Shown here in pieces: positions 35,810-45,364 of a DNA stretch of 64,000 nt. The number at the start of each line of letters is the position of its first letter. The first letter of the stretch is position 1. A program made the translations under genes and the position numbers. This DNA is from Sulfitobacter guttiformis (GTDB lineage Bacteria; Pseudomonadota; Alphaproteobacteria; Rhodobacterales; Rhodobacteraceae): the NCBI RefSeq assembly GCF_003610455.1, contig NZ_RAQK01000001.1, positions 372,001 through 436,000 of the forward strand. Direction: 5' to 3'. Below the pieces are notes generated by a model. It ran no database searches. It was given only the letters and a program-made list of their open reading frames with translations, and had not been told where the DNA came from.

Positions 35810-38720
35810 GCACACGCCCTCCTTCAGGATCCACAAACAAGGGGCTGCAAATCTCGACCTCAACGGTCAGATCGCGCATATGGTCGCGTACAACCACCCT
35901 CTCCCCCATCCGCTCAGGGCCATTCTTCACAAACCCCAACCCGATCATGGTTCCCACATCGGGTGAGAAACATACGGAAGTAACATACCCCTGATCCTGC
36001 GCATGAACATGCGCCGCATCTGTGTTAAAGATATGCGCACCAGCACTCAACTGTTGGACCGCGCCCACAGGCCGCAGACCCACCAGCCGCGGACGCGCGG
36101 GATCGACCAGCCCCTCGCGCCCTGCCAGCACCTTGCCCACGCAATCCTTCTTGGGTGAGATCATCCTCGCCATTCCCACATCAAAGGCAGTCACCCGACC
36201 ATGGATCTCGGAATGTGTGATGTGCCCCTTCTCAATCCGAAGCACATTGAGCGCTTCCATCCCATAGGCGCCTCCCCCTAAAGCTTCAGCGCGTGCGACC
36301 AGCTCGGCAAAGAGCCCCGCCCCAAAACGCGCAGGCACGGCAACCTCGTAGGCGTGCTCCCCCGAGAATGAAATGCGGAAAAGCCGCCCCGCGACACCCA
36401 TCACGCCTATCTCGCCGCAGGCCATAAACGGCCAACTCTGGTTATCAACAGGCGCATCGAGCAGCCCGTTCAACAACTCCCGTGATTTTGGGCCCGCCAC
36501 AGCAAATTGTGCCCAATGCTCCGTCACGCTGGTAAATGCCACCACCCATTCGGGGTGCAACATCTGGGTCACGAACTCCAGATGCCGCATCACATCCCCC
36601 GCTGCCGCAGTGGTGGTGGTCATCACAAAGTGCTCTGCCCCCATCCGCGCACAGGTGCCATCGTCCATCACCGTTCCGTCCTCGCGCAGCATTAGGCCGT
36701 ATCGCACGCGCCCCTCTTTGAGCGTCGAGAACATGCCGGTATAGACGAAATCCAGAAGATTACCGGCGTCAGGACCCTGAATATCGATCTTGCCGAGCGT
36801 GCTGACATCACAGACACCGACAGTGCGCCGGACATAGCCCACCTCACGGTCGCATGAGTGCCGCCAGATTGTCTCACCCTCGCGCGGAAAATAGCTGGGC
36901 CGGTACCAGAGCCCCGCCTCGATCATCGGTGCGCCCATCTCAACCGAGCGCTTCTGCGATGTGGTGAACCGCTGCGGAGCAAATCCTTTACCCTGCGCAC
37001 CAGCCCCCATCGCGGCAATCGCCACAGGACTGTATGGTGGTCGAAATGTCGTCACCCCCGTTTCGGGAATTCCCCGGCCCGTGGCATCCGCCAGCACGGC
37101 CAATGCGGCCACGTTCGAGTTCTTGCCTTGATCCGTCGCCATGCCCTGAGTGGTATAGCGCTTCATATGCTCGACCGAGCGGAAATTCTCCGCCGCTGCC
37201 TGCTTCACATCCTTGACCGACACATCATTCTGGAAATCCAGCCATGCGCGCCCCTTGCCCGCGACCGCCCAAAGGGGCGCAATTCGGTAGGGCGCATCCT
37301 CTGCCGCAGGCAATTCCACTGCGGCTTCCCCTCCCAGCGCCTCGATGACACGCCCCGCAGCAGCAGCCCCTTGGGCCAAACATGCCGCCGTCGAGAATGC
37401 GCCATTACACGCTCCCGCCGCCTCCAAATTCGGAATCATCCCCGTCACCGGCACAAACGCCGCAATTTCCTCGCGCCATTCGGGCCGCCCGTTCATATGA
37501 CAGGTCAAATGCACCGTAGGGTTCCATCCACCCGACATTGCCAGACAATCCGCTGCAATCGTAATCTCGCCGCTCGCATTGCGCACCCTCACGCTGCGCA
37601 ATGCCCCGCGCCCCGAAGATCCGCACACTTGCGCACCCAGATGCACCGGATATGGCACATCCCCCACTGCCGCATCCGCACGGCTGTCGATTAACGCGGC
37701 CACTTTCACGCCCGCAGCATGCAAATCCCGCGCTGTACGGTGAGCATCATCGTTATTGCCGAAGACGGCCACGGACTTGCCCGCTGCAATACCCCAGCGG
37801 TTCAAATAGGCCCGCACCGCCCCTGCCATCATGATGCCCAGCCGGTCATTATTCTCGAAGGCAATCGGCCGCTCCAGCGCGCCCGCTGCCAGAACCGTAC
37901 GTCGGGCCGTAATCCGCCAGAAACATTCAAGCGGGGCGGCGCTGCGCGGGACATGATGCGTCACCCGCTCAAGCGCGCCGAATACGCCGCCGTCATAGGC
38001 TCCCGTCACAGTAGTACGCTTCATCAGGCGCACATTGGGCATCGTCGCCAGCCGCGCAACCTCTCTTGCCGCCCAGTCCGCAGCGGGGATCCCCCCCACA
38101 TCCTCGACCTCGGCAAGCATCCGTCCCCCCATGCGACTATCCTCGTCGCACACGATCACATCAAGTCCGGCATCCGCCGCCACACGCGCCGCCATGAGCC
38201 CCGACGGGCCACTGCCCACCACCAACAGATCGCAAAACGCAAACGCCCGGTCATAGGTGTCGGGATTGTGCTTGCCGCTCAAACGCCCCAAACCTGCCGC
38301 CCGCCGGATCACCGGCTCATAGACTTTCTCCCAGAAGGCGCGTGGCCACATAAACGTCTTGTAATAAAATCCCGCCCCCAGAAACGGCGCGGCTAGATCA
38401 TTGATTGCCATCGCGTCAAAGCGCAATGATGGCCAAGACGACTGCGAAAACACTTCCAGCCCGTCATACACCTCCTGCACGGTTGCGCGTACATTCGGCT
38501 CCGCGCCCGCGCCGCGCCCGACCGTGATCAGTGCATTAGGCTCCTCGCTCCCCGCTGTTAAAACCCCGCGCGGGCGATGGTATTTGAAGGATCGTGCAAC
38601 AATCCGCACGCCCGCGGCCAACAATGCCGAGGCCACGGTGTCACCTGAACGCGCCGTGTATCCGACCCCGTCGAACCGAAACCTGATCTTCTCCCCCGAG
38701 CCGATTTCCACAACCCTCAT
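35802..38720 (-). CDS. soxA: Sarcosine oxidase alpha subunit
   Basis: The 972-residue large subunit begins with a ferredoxin-like module (FRFDGVGYTARSGDTVASALLAAG). A nucleotide-binding Rossmann fold follows (VVGSGPSGLMAARVAADAG, residues ~168-186) with the ATG-like AMSGGWNP segment. It ends in a GcvT-like aminomethyltransferase domain that takes up the methylene group on tetrahydrofolate. The complex oxidises sarcosine to glycine with formation of 5,10-methylene-THF and H2O2. It overlaps soxD by four bases (ATGA) and soxG by eight. Confidence 0.96.
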   Translation of the reverse strand: MRVVEIGSGEKIRFRFDGVGYTARSGDTVASALLAAGVRIVARSFKYHRPRGVLTAGSEEPNALITVGRGAGAEPNVRATVQEVYDGLEVFSQSSWPSLRFDAMAINDLAAPFLGAGFYYKTFMWPRAFWEKVYEPVIRRAAGLGRLSGKHNPDTYDRAFAFCDLLVVGSGPSGLMAARVAADAGLDVIVCDEDSRMGGRMLAEVEDVGGIPAADWAAREVARLATMPNVRLMKRTTVTGAYDGGVFGALERVTHHVPRSAAPLECFWRITARRTVLAAGALERPIAFENNDRLGIMMAGAVRAYLNRWGIAAGKSVAVFGNNDDAHRTARDLHAAGVKVAALIDSRADAAVGDVPYPVHLGAQVCGSSGRGALRSVRVRNASGEITIAADCLAMSGGWNPTVHLTCHMNGRPEWREEIAAFVPVTGMIPNLEAAGACNGAFSTAACLAQGAAAAGRVIEALGGEAAVELPAAEDAPYRIAPLWAVAGKGRAWLDFQNDVSVKDVKQAAAENFRSVEHMKRYTTQGMATDQGKNSNVAALAVLADATGRGIPETGVTTFRPPYSPVAIAAMGAGAQGKGFAPQRFTTSQKRSVEMGAPMIEAGLWYRPSYFPREGETIWRHSCDREVGYVRRTVGVCDVSTLGKIDIQGPDAGNLLDFVYTGMFSTLKEGRVRYGLMLREDGTVMDDGTCARMGAEHFVMTTTTAAAGDVMRHLEFVTQMLHPEWVVAFTSVTEHWAQFAVAGPKSRELLNGLLDAPVDNQSWPFMACGEIGVMGVAGRLFRISFSGEHAYEVAVPARFGAGLFAELVARAEALGGGAYGMEALNVLRIEKGHITHSEIHGRVTAFDVGMARMISPKKDCVGKVLAGREGLVDPARPRLVGLRPVGAVQQLSAGAHIFNTDAAHVHAQDQGYVTSVCFSPDVGTMIGLGFVKNGPERMGERVVVRDHMRDLTVEVEICSPLFVDPEGGRVRG

Positions 38721-38986
38721 GTGCCCGCATCCTTCGCAAATTTTGCCGCCAGCTCGACTCCATAAATCTCGTGGGTCACCGTATCACGCGTTACCACCAG
38801 CCACGCCCGACAGCCCGCATCATGCTGCCACAAGTCGCGCGTACGGCCAGCAGGATTTTCGCGCAAATGCACATAAGCGTCCCACGCGTCCGGTTCGGCA
38901 TCTACCGAAGGTCGCAGCAGCGCGGCGCCACGATAATAAAACTCGCGGCGATCCCGCGCCCCGCAGAGCGGACAAACGATCCTCAC
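38717..38986 (-). CDS. soxD: Sarcosine oxidase delta subunit
   Basis: This 89-residue zinc-binding subunit has CPLCGARDRREFYYRG with two cysteines, then WQHDAGCRAWLVVTRDTVTHEI with a histidine and a third cysteine, the conserved zinc set of SoxD. The start is a GTG at 38986. It overlaps soxA by four bases, and the gap to soxB is 69 bases. Confidence 0.94.
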   Translation of the reverse strand: MRIVCPLCGARDRREFYYRGAALLRPSVDAEPDAWDAYVHLRENPAGRTRDLWQHDAGCRAWLVVTRDTVTHEIYGVELAAKFAKDAGT

Positions 38987-39055
38987 AAAAACACCCCATA
39001 ACGCCGTTTTCTTATTTGGGAACCAGACACCAATCCCGCACCCGACACGGGCACC

Positions 39056-40309
39056 TCAATGCAAATTATGCTGCGCACCAGTACCCTCCTCATCCATAAT
39101 GCCACGCCCTGTACGAAACCGGTCCAGCCTGTAGCGCGCTGCGGGCGCATGATGCTGCCCAGTGGCCATCAGATGCGCAAAGGAATTGCCCGATCCCGGG
39201 ATCGCCTTGAACCCGCCGTAGCACCAGCCGCAGTTGATGAACAAACCTTCAGTTGGCGTTTTGTCGATGATGGGCGAGCCATCAGGCGTCATATCCATAA
39301 TCCCGCCCCAGCTGCGCAACACCTTGGCTTTCCCGATCATCGGCATCAGGGTCATGCCCGCCTCCATCACATGCTCGGCCATAGGCAGGTTCCCGCGGCT
39401 CGCGTAAGACGCATAGAAATCGAGATCGCCGCCAAATACCAATCCCCCCTTATCCGACTGGCTGATATAGAAATGTCCCATCCCGAAGCTGATCACGTTA
39501 TCAATCACGGGCTTGAGCCCTTCGGTCACAAAGGCCTGCAACACATGGCTCTCGATGGGCAGGCGCATCCCCGCCATCGCCGCTACTTGACTAGAGCGCC
39601 CGGCAACCACAATTCCCACTTTCTTGGCCCGTATCGCCCCGCGTGTGGTCTGAACCCCGCGCACGACACCATTCTCGATATCGATGCCCGTGACTTCACA
39701 CTGCTGGATCAGATCAACACCCCGCTCGGACGCCCCACGGGCATAGCCCCAAGCCACCGCATCATGCCGCGCCGTGCCTGCACGCTTTTGCAACAAGCCG
39801 CCATAAATCGGGAACCGCGTATTCTCGAAATCCAGATAAGGCGCGATGCGCTTTACCCCCGCCACATCCAACAGCTCCGCATCATCGCCCTGCCCCACAA
39901 TGCTATTGCCCCGTCGCGCATAGGCGTCCCGCTGCCCGTCCGAATGGCACAGCATCAACTGCCCGCGCTGGGACAACATCACGTTGTAATTGAGGTCCTG
40001 CTCAAGGCTCTCCCATAGCTTCAGCGAGTGCGAATAAAACTGCGAGTTGCCATCAAGAAAATAGTTGGCGCGCACGATGGTCGTGTTGCGGCCCACGTTG
40101 CCGCCGCCCAGATACCCCTTCTCGATCACGGCAATGTTCGTCATCCCATGCTCTTTGGCGAGGTAATAGGCCGTCGACAAGCCATGCCCGCCACCGCCGA
40201 TGATGATCGCGTCATACTCTGATTTCGGCTCGGCATCGCGCCAATGGGGCTGCCAGCCTTTGTTGCCGCTTAATCCCTCGCGCAGAATACGCCAACCCGA
40301 AAACCGCAT
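39056..40309 (-). CDS. soxB: Sarcosine oxidase beta subunit
   Basis: The 417-residue FAD/FMN-binding DAO-fold subunit has the dinucleotide motif IIIGGGGHGLSTAYYLAKEHG, RNTTIVRANYFL, and VVAGRSSQVAAMAG. The C-terminal DGSPIIDKTPTEGLFINCGWCYGGFKAIPGSG is characteristic. It carries the sarcosine dehydrogenation site. The ATG at 40309 is preferred because AGGAGG lies 6 bases upstream; a GTG two codons earlier is too close to it. It heads soxB-D-A-G. No folate genes or serine hydroxymethyltransferase lie next to the cluster. Confidence 0.96.
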   Translation of the reverse strand: MRFSGWRILREGLSGNKGWQPHWRDAEPKSEYDAIIIGGGGHGLSTAYYLAKEHGMTNIAVIEKGYLGGGNVGRNTTIVRANYFLDGNSQFYSHSLKLWESLEQDLNYNVMLSQRGQLMLCHSDGQRDAYARRGNSIVGQGDDAELLDVAGVKRIAPYLDFENTRFPIYGGLLQKRAGTARHDAVAWGYARGASERGVDLIQQCEVTGIDIENGVVRGVQTTRGAIRAKKVGIVVAGRSSQVAAMAGMRLPIESHVLQAFVTEGLKPVIDNVISFGMGHFYISQSDKGGLVFGGDLDFYASYASRGNLPMAEHVMEAGMTLMPMIGKAKVLRSWGGIMDMTPDGSPIIDKTPTEGLFINCGWCYGGFKAIPGSGNSFAHLMATGQHHAPAARYRLDRFRTGRGIMDEEGTGAQHNLH

Positions 40310-40462
40310 GGTCACCCTCCTGTGCAGATTTGGTCAGTCTGGCAAACATGCACCAGCCTCGCAATCGCCAAATGCCCCTGCGGCCCAATCGCTCCCACAG
40401 CCCCTTAAACTAAGCAACGCGACAGCCCGATCACAAACATGCCCCCCCCGACCAAAGCACAA

Positions 40463-40498
40463 ATAAAAAAGGGCGGCGACTATCGCAGCCACCGCCCC
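40463..40498 (-). terminator. Terminator of glutamate dehydrogenase gene
   Basis: On the minus strand GGGCGG and CCGCCC pair around a 15-base loop and are followed by TTTTTTATTT. It sits about 50 bases after the dehydrogenase stop and before soxB. Confidence 0.75.
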
Positions 40499-40548
40499 CT
40501 CTACCCGCCACAAATCAAGCGGTTATTAAGTCCGCTAACGCAGTCAGA

Positions 40549-41982
40549 CTACAGCCCTTTGGCGTGGTAGCTTGCTGCGACCTTCCCGATTGCGACCAGA
40601 TAAGCGGCAGTGCGCAAATCCGTTACATCATCGCGCTCGTGCCAGACCTTCGCCATCGATTCGTAGGCTGCCCGCATGGTGTCATCAAGCCCCGAGCGCA
40701 CCAGCTCAAGCTCGCCCGCCCCACGCAGATACTGCTCCTTGAAGTTTGGGCTGAGCGTCCAATTGATCGACGTATCTCGGCTGATCCGCTCAAGCTCGTC
40801 CACAATAAGCTGGTGGCGGTTCTCTTCCTGCCGCCGCTGCATCCGGCCAAAACGGATATGGCTCAGGTTCTTGACCCATTCGAAATAGCTCACTGTAACA
40901 CCACCGGCGTTTGCGTACATGTCGGGGATAATCACCGTGCCCTTGTTGCGCAAAATCTCGTCTGCACCTGCTGTGGTGGGACCGTTGGCCGCCTCGATAA
41001 TCAGCGGCGCCTTGATCCGGTCAGCGTTGCCCAGATTGATCACCCCCTCAAGAGCGGCAGGGATCAGGATGTCGCACTCGCGCTCCAGCAGGGTCTCACC
41101 GTGCGCGATAAATTCACCCCCTGCAAACCCCTCGGGAGAGCCGTGCTCCGTGATATATTGCTTGAGATCCTCGATATCGATGCCGTCCTCGTTCCAGATC
41201 GCACCGTTGTACTCGATCACACCGATCACTGGTGCGCCATCTTCCTCGCTCAAGAACTTTGCCGCATGGTAGCCCACGTTTCCGAGACCCTGAACAATCA
41301 CCCGTTTGCCGTCCAATGTGCCAGACATGCCTGCCTTCTTCACGCCCTGCACATCGCGGAAAAACGCACGCAAAGCGTATTGCACGCCTCTGCCCGTGGC
41401 TTCTGTGCGTCCCTGAATACCACCAATATTGATCGGCTTGCCCGTCACGCACGCGGCCGAGTTGATGTCGGTTGTGTTCATCCGCTTGTACTGGTCCGCG
41501 ATCCACGCCATCTCGCGCTCGCCCGTGCCCATGTCGGGCGCAGGGACGTTTTGCGCGGGGTTGATCATATCGCGCTTGATCAGCTCGTAGGCAAAGCGGC
41601 GCGTGATCAGCTCCAGCTCGGCTTCGGTGTATTCCTTGGGATCAATACACAAACCGCCCTTGGATCCGCCGAACGGCGCTTCGACCAGCGCGCATTTGAA
41701 CGTCATCAGGGCTGCAAGCGCCTCTACCTCGTTCTGGTTGACCCCGAGAGAGTAGCGGATGCCCCCCTTCACAGGCTCCATATGTTCGGAGTGAACCGAG
41801 CGGTATCCAGTGAATGTATGGATATCGCCCCGCAGGCGCACGCCGAAGCGCACGGTATAGGTGGCGTTGCACACACGAATTTTCTCGACCAGACCGGGCT
41901 TCAGGTCCATCAGCTCAACGGCACGGTTGAACATGATTTCTACACTGTCGCGAAAGCTCGGCTCGTTCTGGATTTGGCTCAT
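40549..41982 (-). CDS. Glu/Leu/Phe/Val family dehydrogenase (glutamate dehydrogenase)
   Basis: The 477-residue enzyme has the substrate motif VHSEHMEPVKGGIRYSLGVNQNEVEALAALMTFKCALVEAPFGGSKGGL. It also has the catalytic aspartate segment VPAPDMGTGEREMAWI and the Rossmann motif VIVQGLGNVGYHAAKFL. It interconverts glutamate and 2-oxoglutarate plus ammonia; NAD rather than NADP use is likely but not proven. It has its own terminator and a 660-base upstream region. The spacing to AAAGG is long, so the start is less certain. Confidence 0.93.
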   Translation of the reverse strand: MSQIQNEPSFRDSVEIMFNRAVELMDLKPGLVEKIRVCNATYTVRFGVRLRGDIHTFTGYRSVHSEHMEPVKGGIRYSLGVNQNEVEALAALMTFKCALVEAPFGGSKGGLCIDPKEYTEAELELITRRFAYELIKRDMINPAQNVPAPDMGTGEREMAWIADQYKRMNTTDINSAACVTGKPINIGGIQGRTEATGRGVQYALRAFFRDVQGVKKAGMSGTLDGKRVIVQGLGNVGYHAAKFLSEEDGAPVIGVIEYNGAIWNEDGIDIEDLKQYITEHGSPEGFAGGEFIAHGETLLERECDILIPAALEGVINLGNADRIKAPLIIEAANGPTTAGADEILRNKGTVIIPDMYANAGGVTVSYFEWVKNLSHIRFGRMQRRQEENRHQLIVDELERISRDTSINWTLSPNFKEQYLRGAGELELVRSGLDDTMRAAYESMAKVWHERDDVTDLRTAAYLVAIGKVAASYHAKGL

Positions 41983-42645
41983 GGGAAAGATCTGCCTTTG
42001 TAAGGTGTAAAAATTGGGATCACGCGGGCCGCTGCGGGAATCATTCCCGCGCCCTGCCCGACACTAGATCGAGAGTTTTCAAAGTGCCACTTTTTTGAAC
42101 ACTTCGTTCACAATCTTAAACACCCGCAGACGAGCGGAAGGTCAGATAGGCCATCGATGTGCAAACCCTTCCTTTAATCCCCACCCCACATGTTGCCCTA
42201 TTAGGCAATATTGATCGAAGCAAAGCAAGATGGGAAATCACGGCCAAATAGGTCAACCGTGGTAAAGAGCCGGCGTTTGACGGCGCTCTCATGACCCAAT
42301 TAGTAAATTAGCCTGCCAGTGCACGCAACGCAGCGGATAATCGAGAGGTTGAAACAGTATTCGAGGTGGTCCGCGAACCCTGACATTAACCGTCAAGCCC
42401 ATCCAAGCCGAACACCGTGACTGGCAACTGTATCTCCAGAAACATCGGCAAGGCCAGAAAAAGGCATATTGTTAACCTGTCAGAAACACTGAACGTAAAC
42501 ATGCCGCATTGTGCCTAATTATTGATTAAAATTCGTTATTTTTCATTTATTTCGCCCAAATTTAACCACCTTCATCCGTCATTTAAACGGGTGAAATCTG
42601 CCAAAGACCGTGTCGTTCAGACAGGGCCGGGCCTGAAAGGTGACG
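41983..42645. other. Long intergenic region between divergent glutamate dehydrogenase and tadG-like genes
   Basis: About 660 bases without a convincing reading frame. It contains a perfect 7-bp hairpin GCGGGAA-TCA-TTCCCGC at 42034-42050, about 50 bases ahead of the dehydrogenase start. Near the tadG-like side (42520-42570) it becomes clearly AT-rich, with several TTAA tetramers, probably the promoter. I see no small RNA or riboswitch signature that I can name. Confidence 0.5.
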
Positions 42646-44178
42646 ATGATGAAAAAACTATTCTCGACAACCTGCATCCCTGCTGATGCGAGAAAGATGC
42701 ACAAGGCGTTCCTGCACCGCTTTGTACGAGACGAAGAAGGGAACGTTACGGTTGTAGCAATCACGCTGATCGCAATGACAGCCCTTCTTGCAGGCGTCTC
42801 ATGGGATCTCAACAATTACGAGTATCACCGCGTCAAACTGCAACAGCTTGCCGACCGCGCCGTTCTGGCCGCCGCCGATCTGGACCAGACGATGCCCCGC
42901 GAAGAGGTCGTCCGCGATTACTTTGACAAAAGCAACTATCCAGATCTGGTGACAACGGTAAACGTGGCAGAGGGCCTGAACTATCGCACCGTCGGGGTTA
43001 ACGTCTCGGGTGTGATCGCAACAAACACCGTGCGCGGCGACTATACCGGTAGCGTCCAGTGGCAGGGTACGGACCTTAATCGCGATATGACTGAAGCCGA
43101 GAAAGCCGCTGCGGGCCTGGATGACCGCAACAAGGTCTCCGATGCCCTGCGTGTCCACGCCTTTGCCGAAGCCGAAGAACGCGTGAACAACGTGGAAATT
43201 TCACTTGTTCTCGATATTTCCGGCTCCATGGGCTGGAACAATAAGATGAGCAATTTGCGTGATGCCGGCAATTCCTTTGTGGATGCTGTGATCAACCCGT
43301 CAACCGAGGATCTGGTGTCGATCTCGATCGTGCCCTACGCCGAGCACGTCAGTGCCGGGCAAGATATCATGACAGAGCTGAACGTCAGGCAGGTGCATAA
43401 CTACAGCCACTGTGTGGAATTTTCGGACAGCGATTTCGGCACCACCACCCTTGGCCTCAACTCGAATGGCACGGCCAAACAGTACGACCAGATGCAGCAT
43501 TTTTTCTGGGGCAACTCGAACTCGAATGACCGCTCCAATCCGGCCTGCCGCTATGGCCAATACGACGACATTGAGGCCTTCAGCCAAGATACAACAGCGC
43601 TGAAGAACAAAATCGCACGGTTGTCTCCGAACGGGAACACCTCGATCTTTCTGGGGATGAAGTGGGCCGCAGGCTTGCTCGATCCCAGCTTCCAGCCGAT
43701 CAATGCCCGTCTCGCCTCCAAAGGCAAAACCGACCCGACATTTGCCAATCGCCCCGTGGCATTTAACGATAATGAGACGCTTAAAACCGTTATTCTCATG
43801 ACGGACGGAGAGAACACCTCCTCCAACCGCATCAATCCACAGGTGTACGCAAACTCCAGTCACTATGCACACTGGAACTCGTACAGCTTCGACTGGTATG
43901 TGCGAAATTACGTATCGTCGAGCCAGCGACACCTCTGGAGCGAGTCGAAATACTGGGCCTCGTTTGGTGACAGCCTGCTCAACAACATCTGCACCGCCGC
44001 CAAGCAAAAGAACATCGTGATCTGGTCTATCGGCTTTGAGGTCACGGACCAGGGTGCAAACGTCATGCGCAACTGCGCTTCCTCCCCCAGCCACTTCTTC
44101 CGGGTCGAGGGTGTCGAAATCAAAGAGGCGTTCACCGCGATTGCACGCCAGATCAACCAGCTGAGGCTCACACAATGA
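42646..44178 (+). CDS. tadG: TadG-like pilus assembly protein with von Willebrand factor A domain
   Basis: The ~510-residue protein starts with the Tad-type N-terminus: a basic/acidic stretch (FVRDEEGNVTVVAITLIAMTALLAGVSWDL) with one membrane helix. It then has a VWA domain with a MIDAS motif DISGSM and the later ILMTDGEN. TadG proteins assist assembly of Flp-type tight-adherence pili in the envelope. AAAGG lies 5 and 8 bases before ATG 42646 and ATG 42649; either may be used. It overlaps the next gene by four bases and forms an operon with two TadE/F-like proteins. The Tad ATPase and secretin genes are not in the window. Confidence 0.85.
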   Translation: MMKKLFSTTCIPADARKMHKAFLHRFVRDEEGNVTVVAITLIAMTALLAGVSWDLNNYEYHRVKLQQLADRAVLAAADLDQTMPREEVVRDYFDKSNYPDLVTTVNVAEGLNYRTVGVNVSGVIATNTVRGDYTGSVQWQGTDLNRDMTEAEKAAAGLDDRNKVSDALRVHAFAEAEERVNNVEISLVLDISGSMGWNNKMSNLRDAGNSFVDAVINPSTEDLVSISIVPYAEHVSAGQDIMTELNVRQVHNYSHCVEFSDSDFGTTTLGLNSNGTAKQYDQMQHFFWGNSNSNDRSNPACRYGQYDDIEAFSQDTTALKNKIARLSPNGNTSIFLGMKWAAGLLDPSFQPINARLASKGKTDPTFANRPVAFNDNETLKTVILMTDGENTSSNRINPQVYANSSHYAHWNSYSFDWYVRNYVSSSQRHLWSESKYWASFGDSLLNNICTAAKQKNIVIWSIGFEVTDQGANVMRNCASSPSHFFRVEGVEIKEAFTAIARQINQLRLTQ

Positions 44179-44714
44179 TTACCCGCTTGAAAAACCACCT
44201 GTCGCGGTTCCGCAAAGAAGACAGCGGCGCCGTCTACACCCTCGAATTCGTGATCATGCTCCCCTTGTTGTTTGTAACATTTGCCTTTGGCGTGGAGCTT
44301 ACAACCCACTCGAACCGCCAGTTCCAGCTTGATCACGGCCTCGAAGTCACTACGCGCGCCATCCGGCTCAACACAGCCGCACAGTTCACCCACGATAACC
44401 TGAAGCAGCAAATCTGCATCAATTCGGGCGGCCTGCCAAACTGTGAAGAGCGCATCCGCCTTGAGATGGTCCCCGTTAACCCGCGCAGCTTTGTAGGCTT
44501 GCCCGCCCTGCCGGATTGCACCAACGCACCACATCCGGTGACACCGGTGCGCGGCTGGTCACTGGGTCAACAGCACGAACTGATGCTGCTGCGCGCCTGC
44601 TATAAGTTCAGCCCCGTCTTCGGAGCCCTTGGCCTTGGCCAGTTGCTGGGAACAGATGACAAAGGTCTGGGAACCATGGTCTCGATGAGTGCCTTCGTAC
44701 AGGAGCCAAGATAA
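44175..44714 (+). CDS. TadE-like minor pilin
   Basis: The 179-residue protein has the class signature: a charged leader (KNHLSRFRKEDSGAVYTLEFVIMLPLLFVTFAFGVEL) leading into one hydrophobic helix with the glutamate at position 5-like spacing. The soluble part has three or four cysteines (QQICINSGGLPNCEE, ALPDCTNA, RACYKF). TadE pseudopilins are cut by the TadV/CpaA prepilin peptidase. Starts overlap the tadG stop (ATGA) and its stop overlaps the next start (TAATG). Confidence 0.82.
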   Translation: MITRLKNHLSRFRKEDSGAVYTLEFVIMLPLLFVTFAFGVELTTHSNRQFQLDHGLEVTTRAIRLNTAAQFTHDNLKQQICINSGGLPNCEERIRLEMVPVNPRSFVGLPALPDCTNAPHPVTPVRGWSLGQQHELMLLRACYKFSPVFGALGLGQLLGTDDKGLGTMVSMSAFVQEPR

Positions 44715-45295
44715 TGTTTATGCCTAAAATAAAATCCCTGCTGAAGGCGCGGTTTACCCGCGAAGAAGCCGGCGCCGCGCACATCGAAGCAATGGTGATG
44801 ATCCCGCTGATGTTTCTGGTGATGATCTCCTCGATCACGATGCTTGATCTTGTTCGCCAGCATGGCGCACACCAGAAGGCCGCATTTACCATCGGTGACA
44901 TGATCTCCCGCGAGACTTTGCCGCTGGACGGCGACTATCTCACCGGTACGCACCATCTGCTGAACTCCCTGACCCGCACGCCACAAGACAGCTCGCTCAG
45001 GGTGTCGGTTGTACGCTACGACGCAACCAACAAAATCATGAAGCTGGACTGGTCGAAAGTGACAGGAGGTTATACCGCCCTGAGCAACCAGAACGTGCGC
45101 AACTGGACAGAAAAGCTGCCGCACATGGTTCACAACGAGCGGATGATCGTGGTCGAAACATTTGCCCGCTACGAGCCGCCATTCAACATAGGTCTGGGCA
45201 CGCAGGAGATCGACAACTTTGTCTTCACCCGCCCCCGCTATGCGCCGCAGGTGCTTTGGGTCGATCTGCCGGACAACCAGTATCCCGGCACCTGA
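44714..45295 (+). CDS. TadE/TadF-like minor pilin
   Basis: This 193-residue protein starts with ARFTREEAGAAHIEAMVMIPLMFLVMISSITMLDLVRQ, again a pseudopilin-type leader plus one membrane helix. A soluble domain without cysteines follows (VSVVRYDATNKIMKLDWSKVTGGY). It is third in a translationally coupled module with the VWA-type TadG protein and the TadE-like protein and is followed by a terminator. I infer that the three form a minor-pilin complex for a Tad system encoded elsewhere. Confidence 0.8.
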   Translation: MFMPKIKSLLKARFTREEAGAAHIEAMVMIPLMFLVMISSITMLDLVRQHGAHQKAAFTIGDMISRETLPLDGDYLTGTHHLLNSLTRTPQDSSLRVSVVRYDATNKIMKLDWSKVTGGYTALSNQNVRNWTEKLPHMVHNERMIVVETFARYEPPFNIGLGTQEIDNFVFTRPRYAPQVLWVDLPDNQYPGT

Positions 45296-45324
45296 TCGAA
45301 TACTTCGCTCATAACAACAAAAAG

Positions 45325-45351
45325 CCCCCGCACGGTTCAACCTTGCGGGGG
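45325..45351 (+). terminator. Terminator after the tad module
   Basis: The perfect 8-bp stem CCCCCGCA / TGCGGGGG (45325-45332 with 45344-45351) is followed by TTTT and lies 30 bases after the last stop. The convergent gene ends just beyond it. Confidence 0.85.
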
Positions 45352-45364
45352 TTTTCTATGTGCC

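Noticed and set aside
40564..42003. Long plus-strand open frame of about 480 codons opposite glutamate dehydrogenase
   Set aside because: It mirrors the coding frame of a clearly real gene, has His/Arg/Cys-rich composition and no domain.
42500..42600. CtrA binding site (TTAA-N7-TTAA) before tadG
   Set aside because: Several TTAA tetramers occur but none with the 7-base spacing; AT-richness alone explains them.
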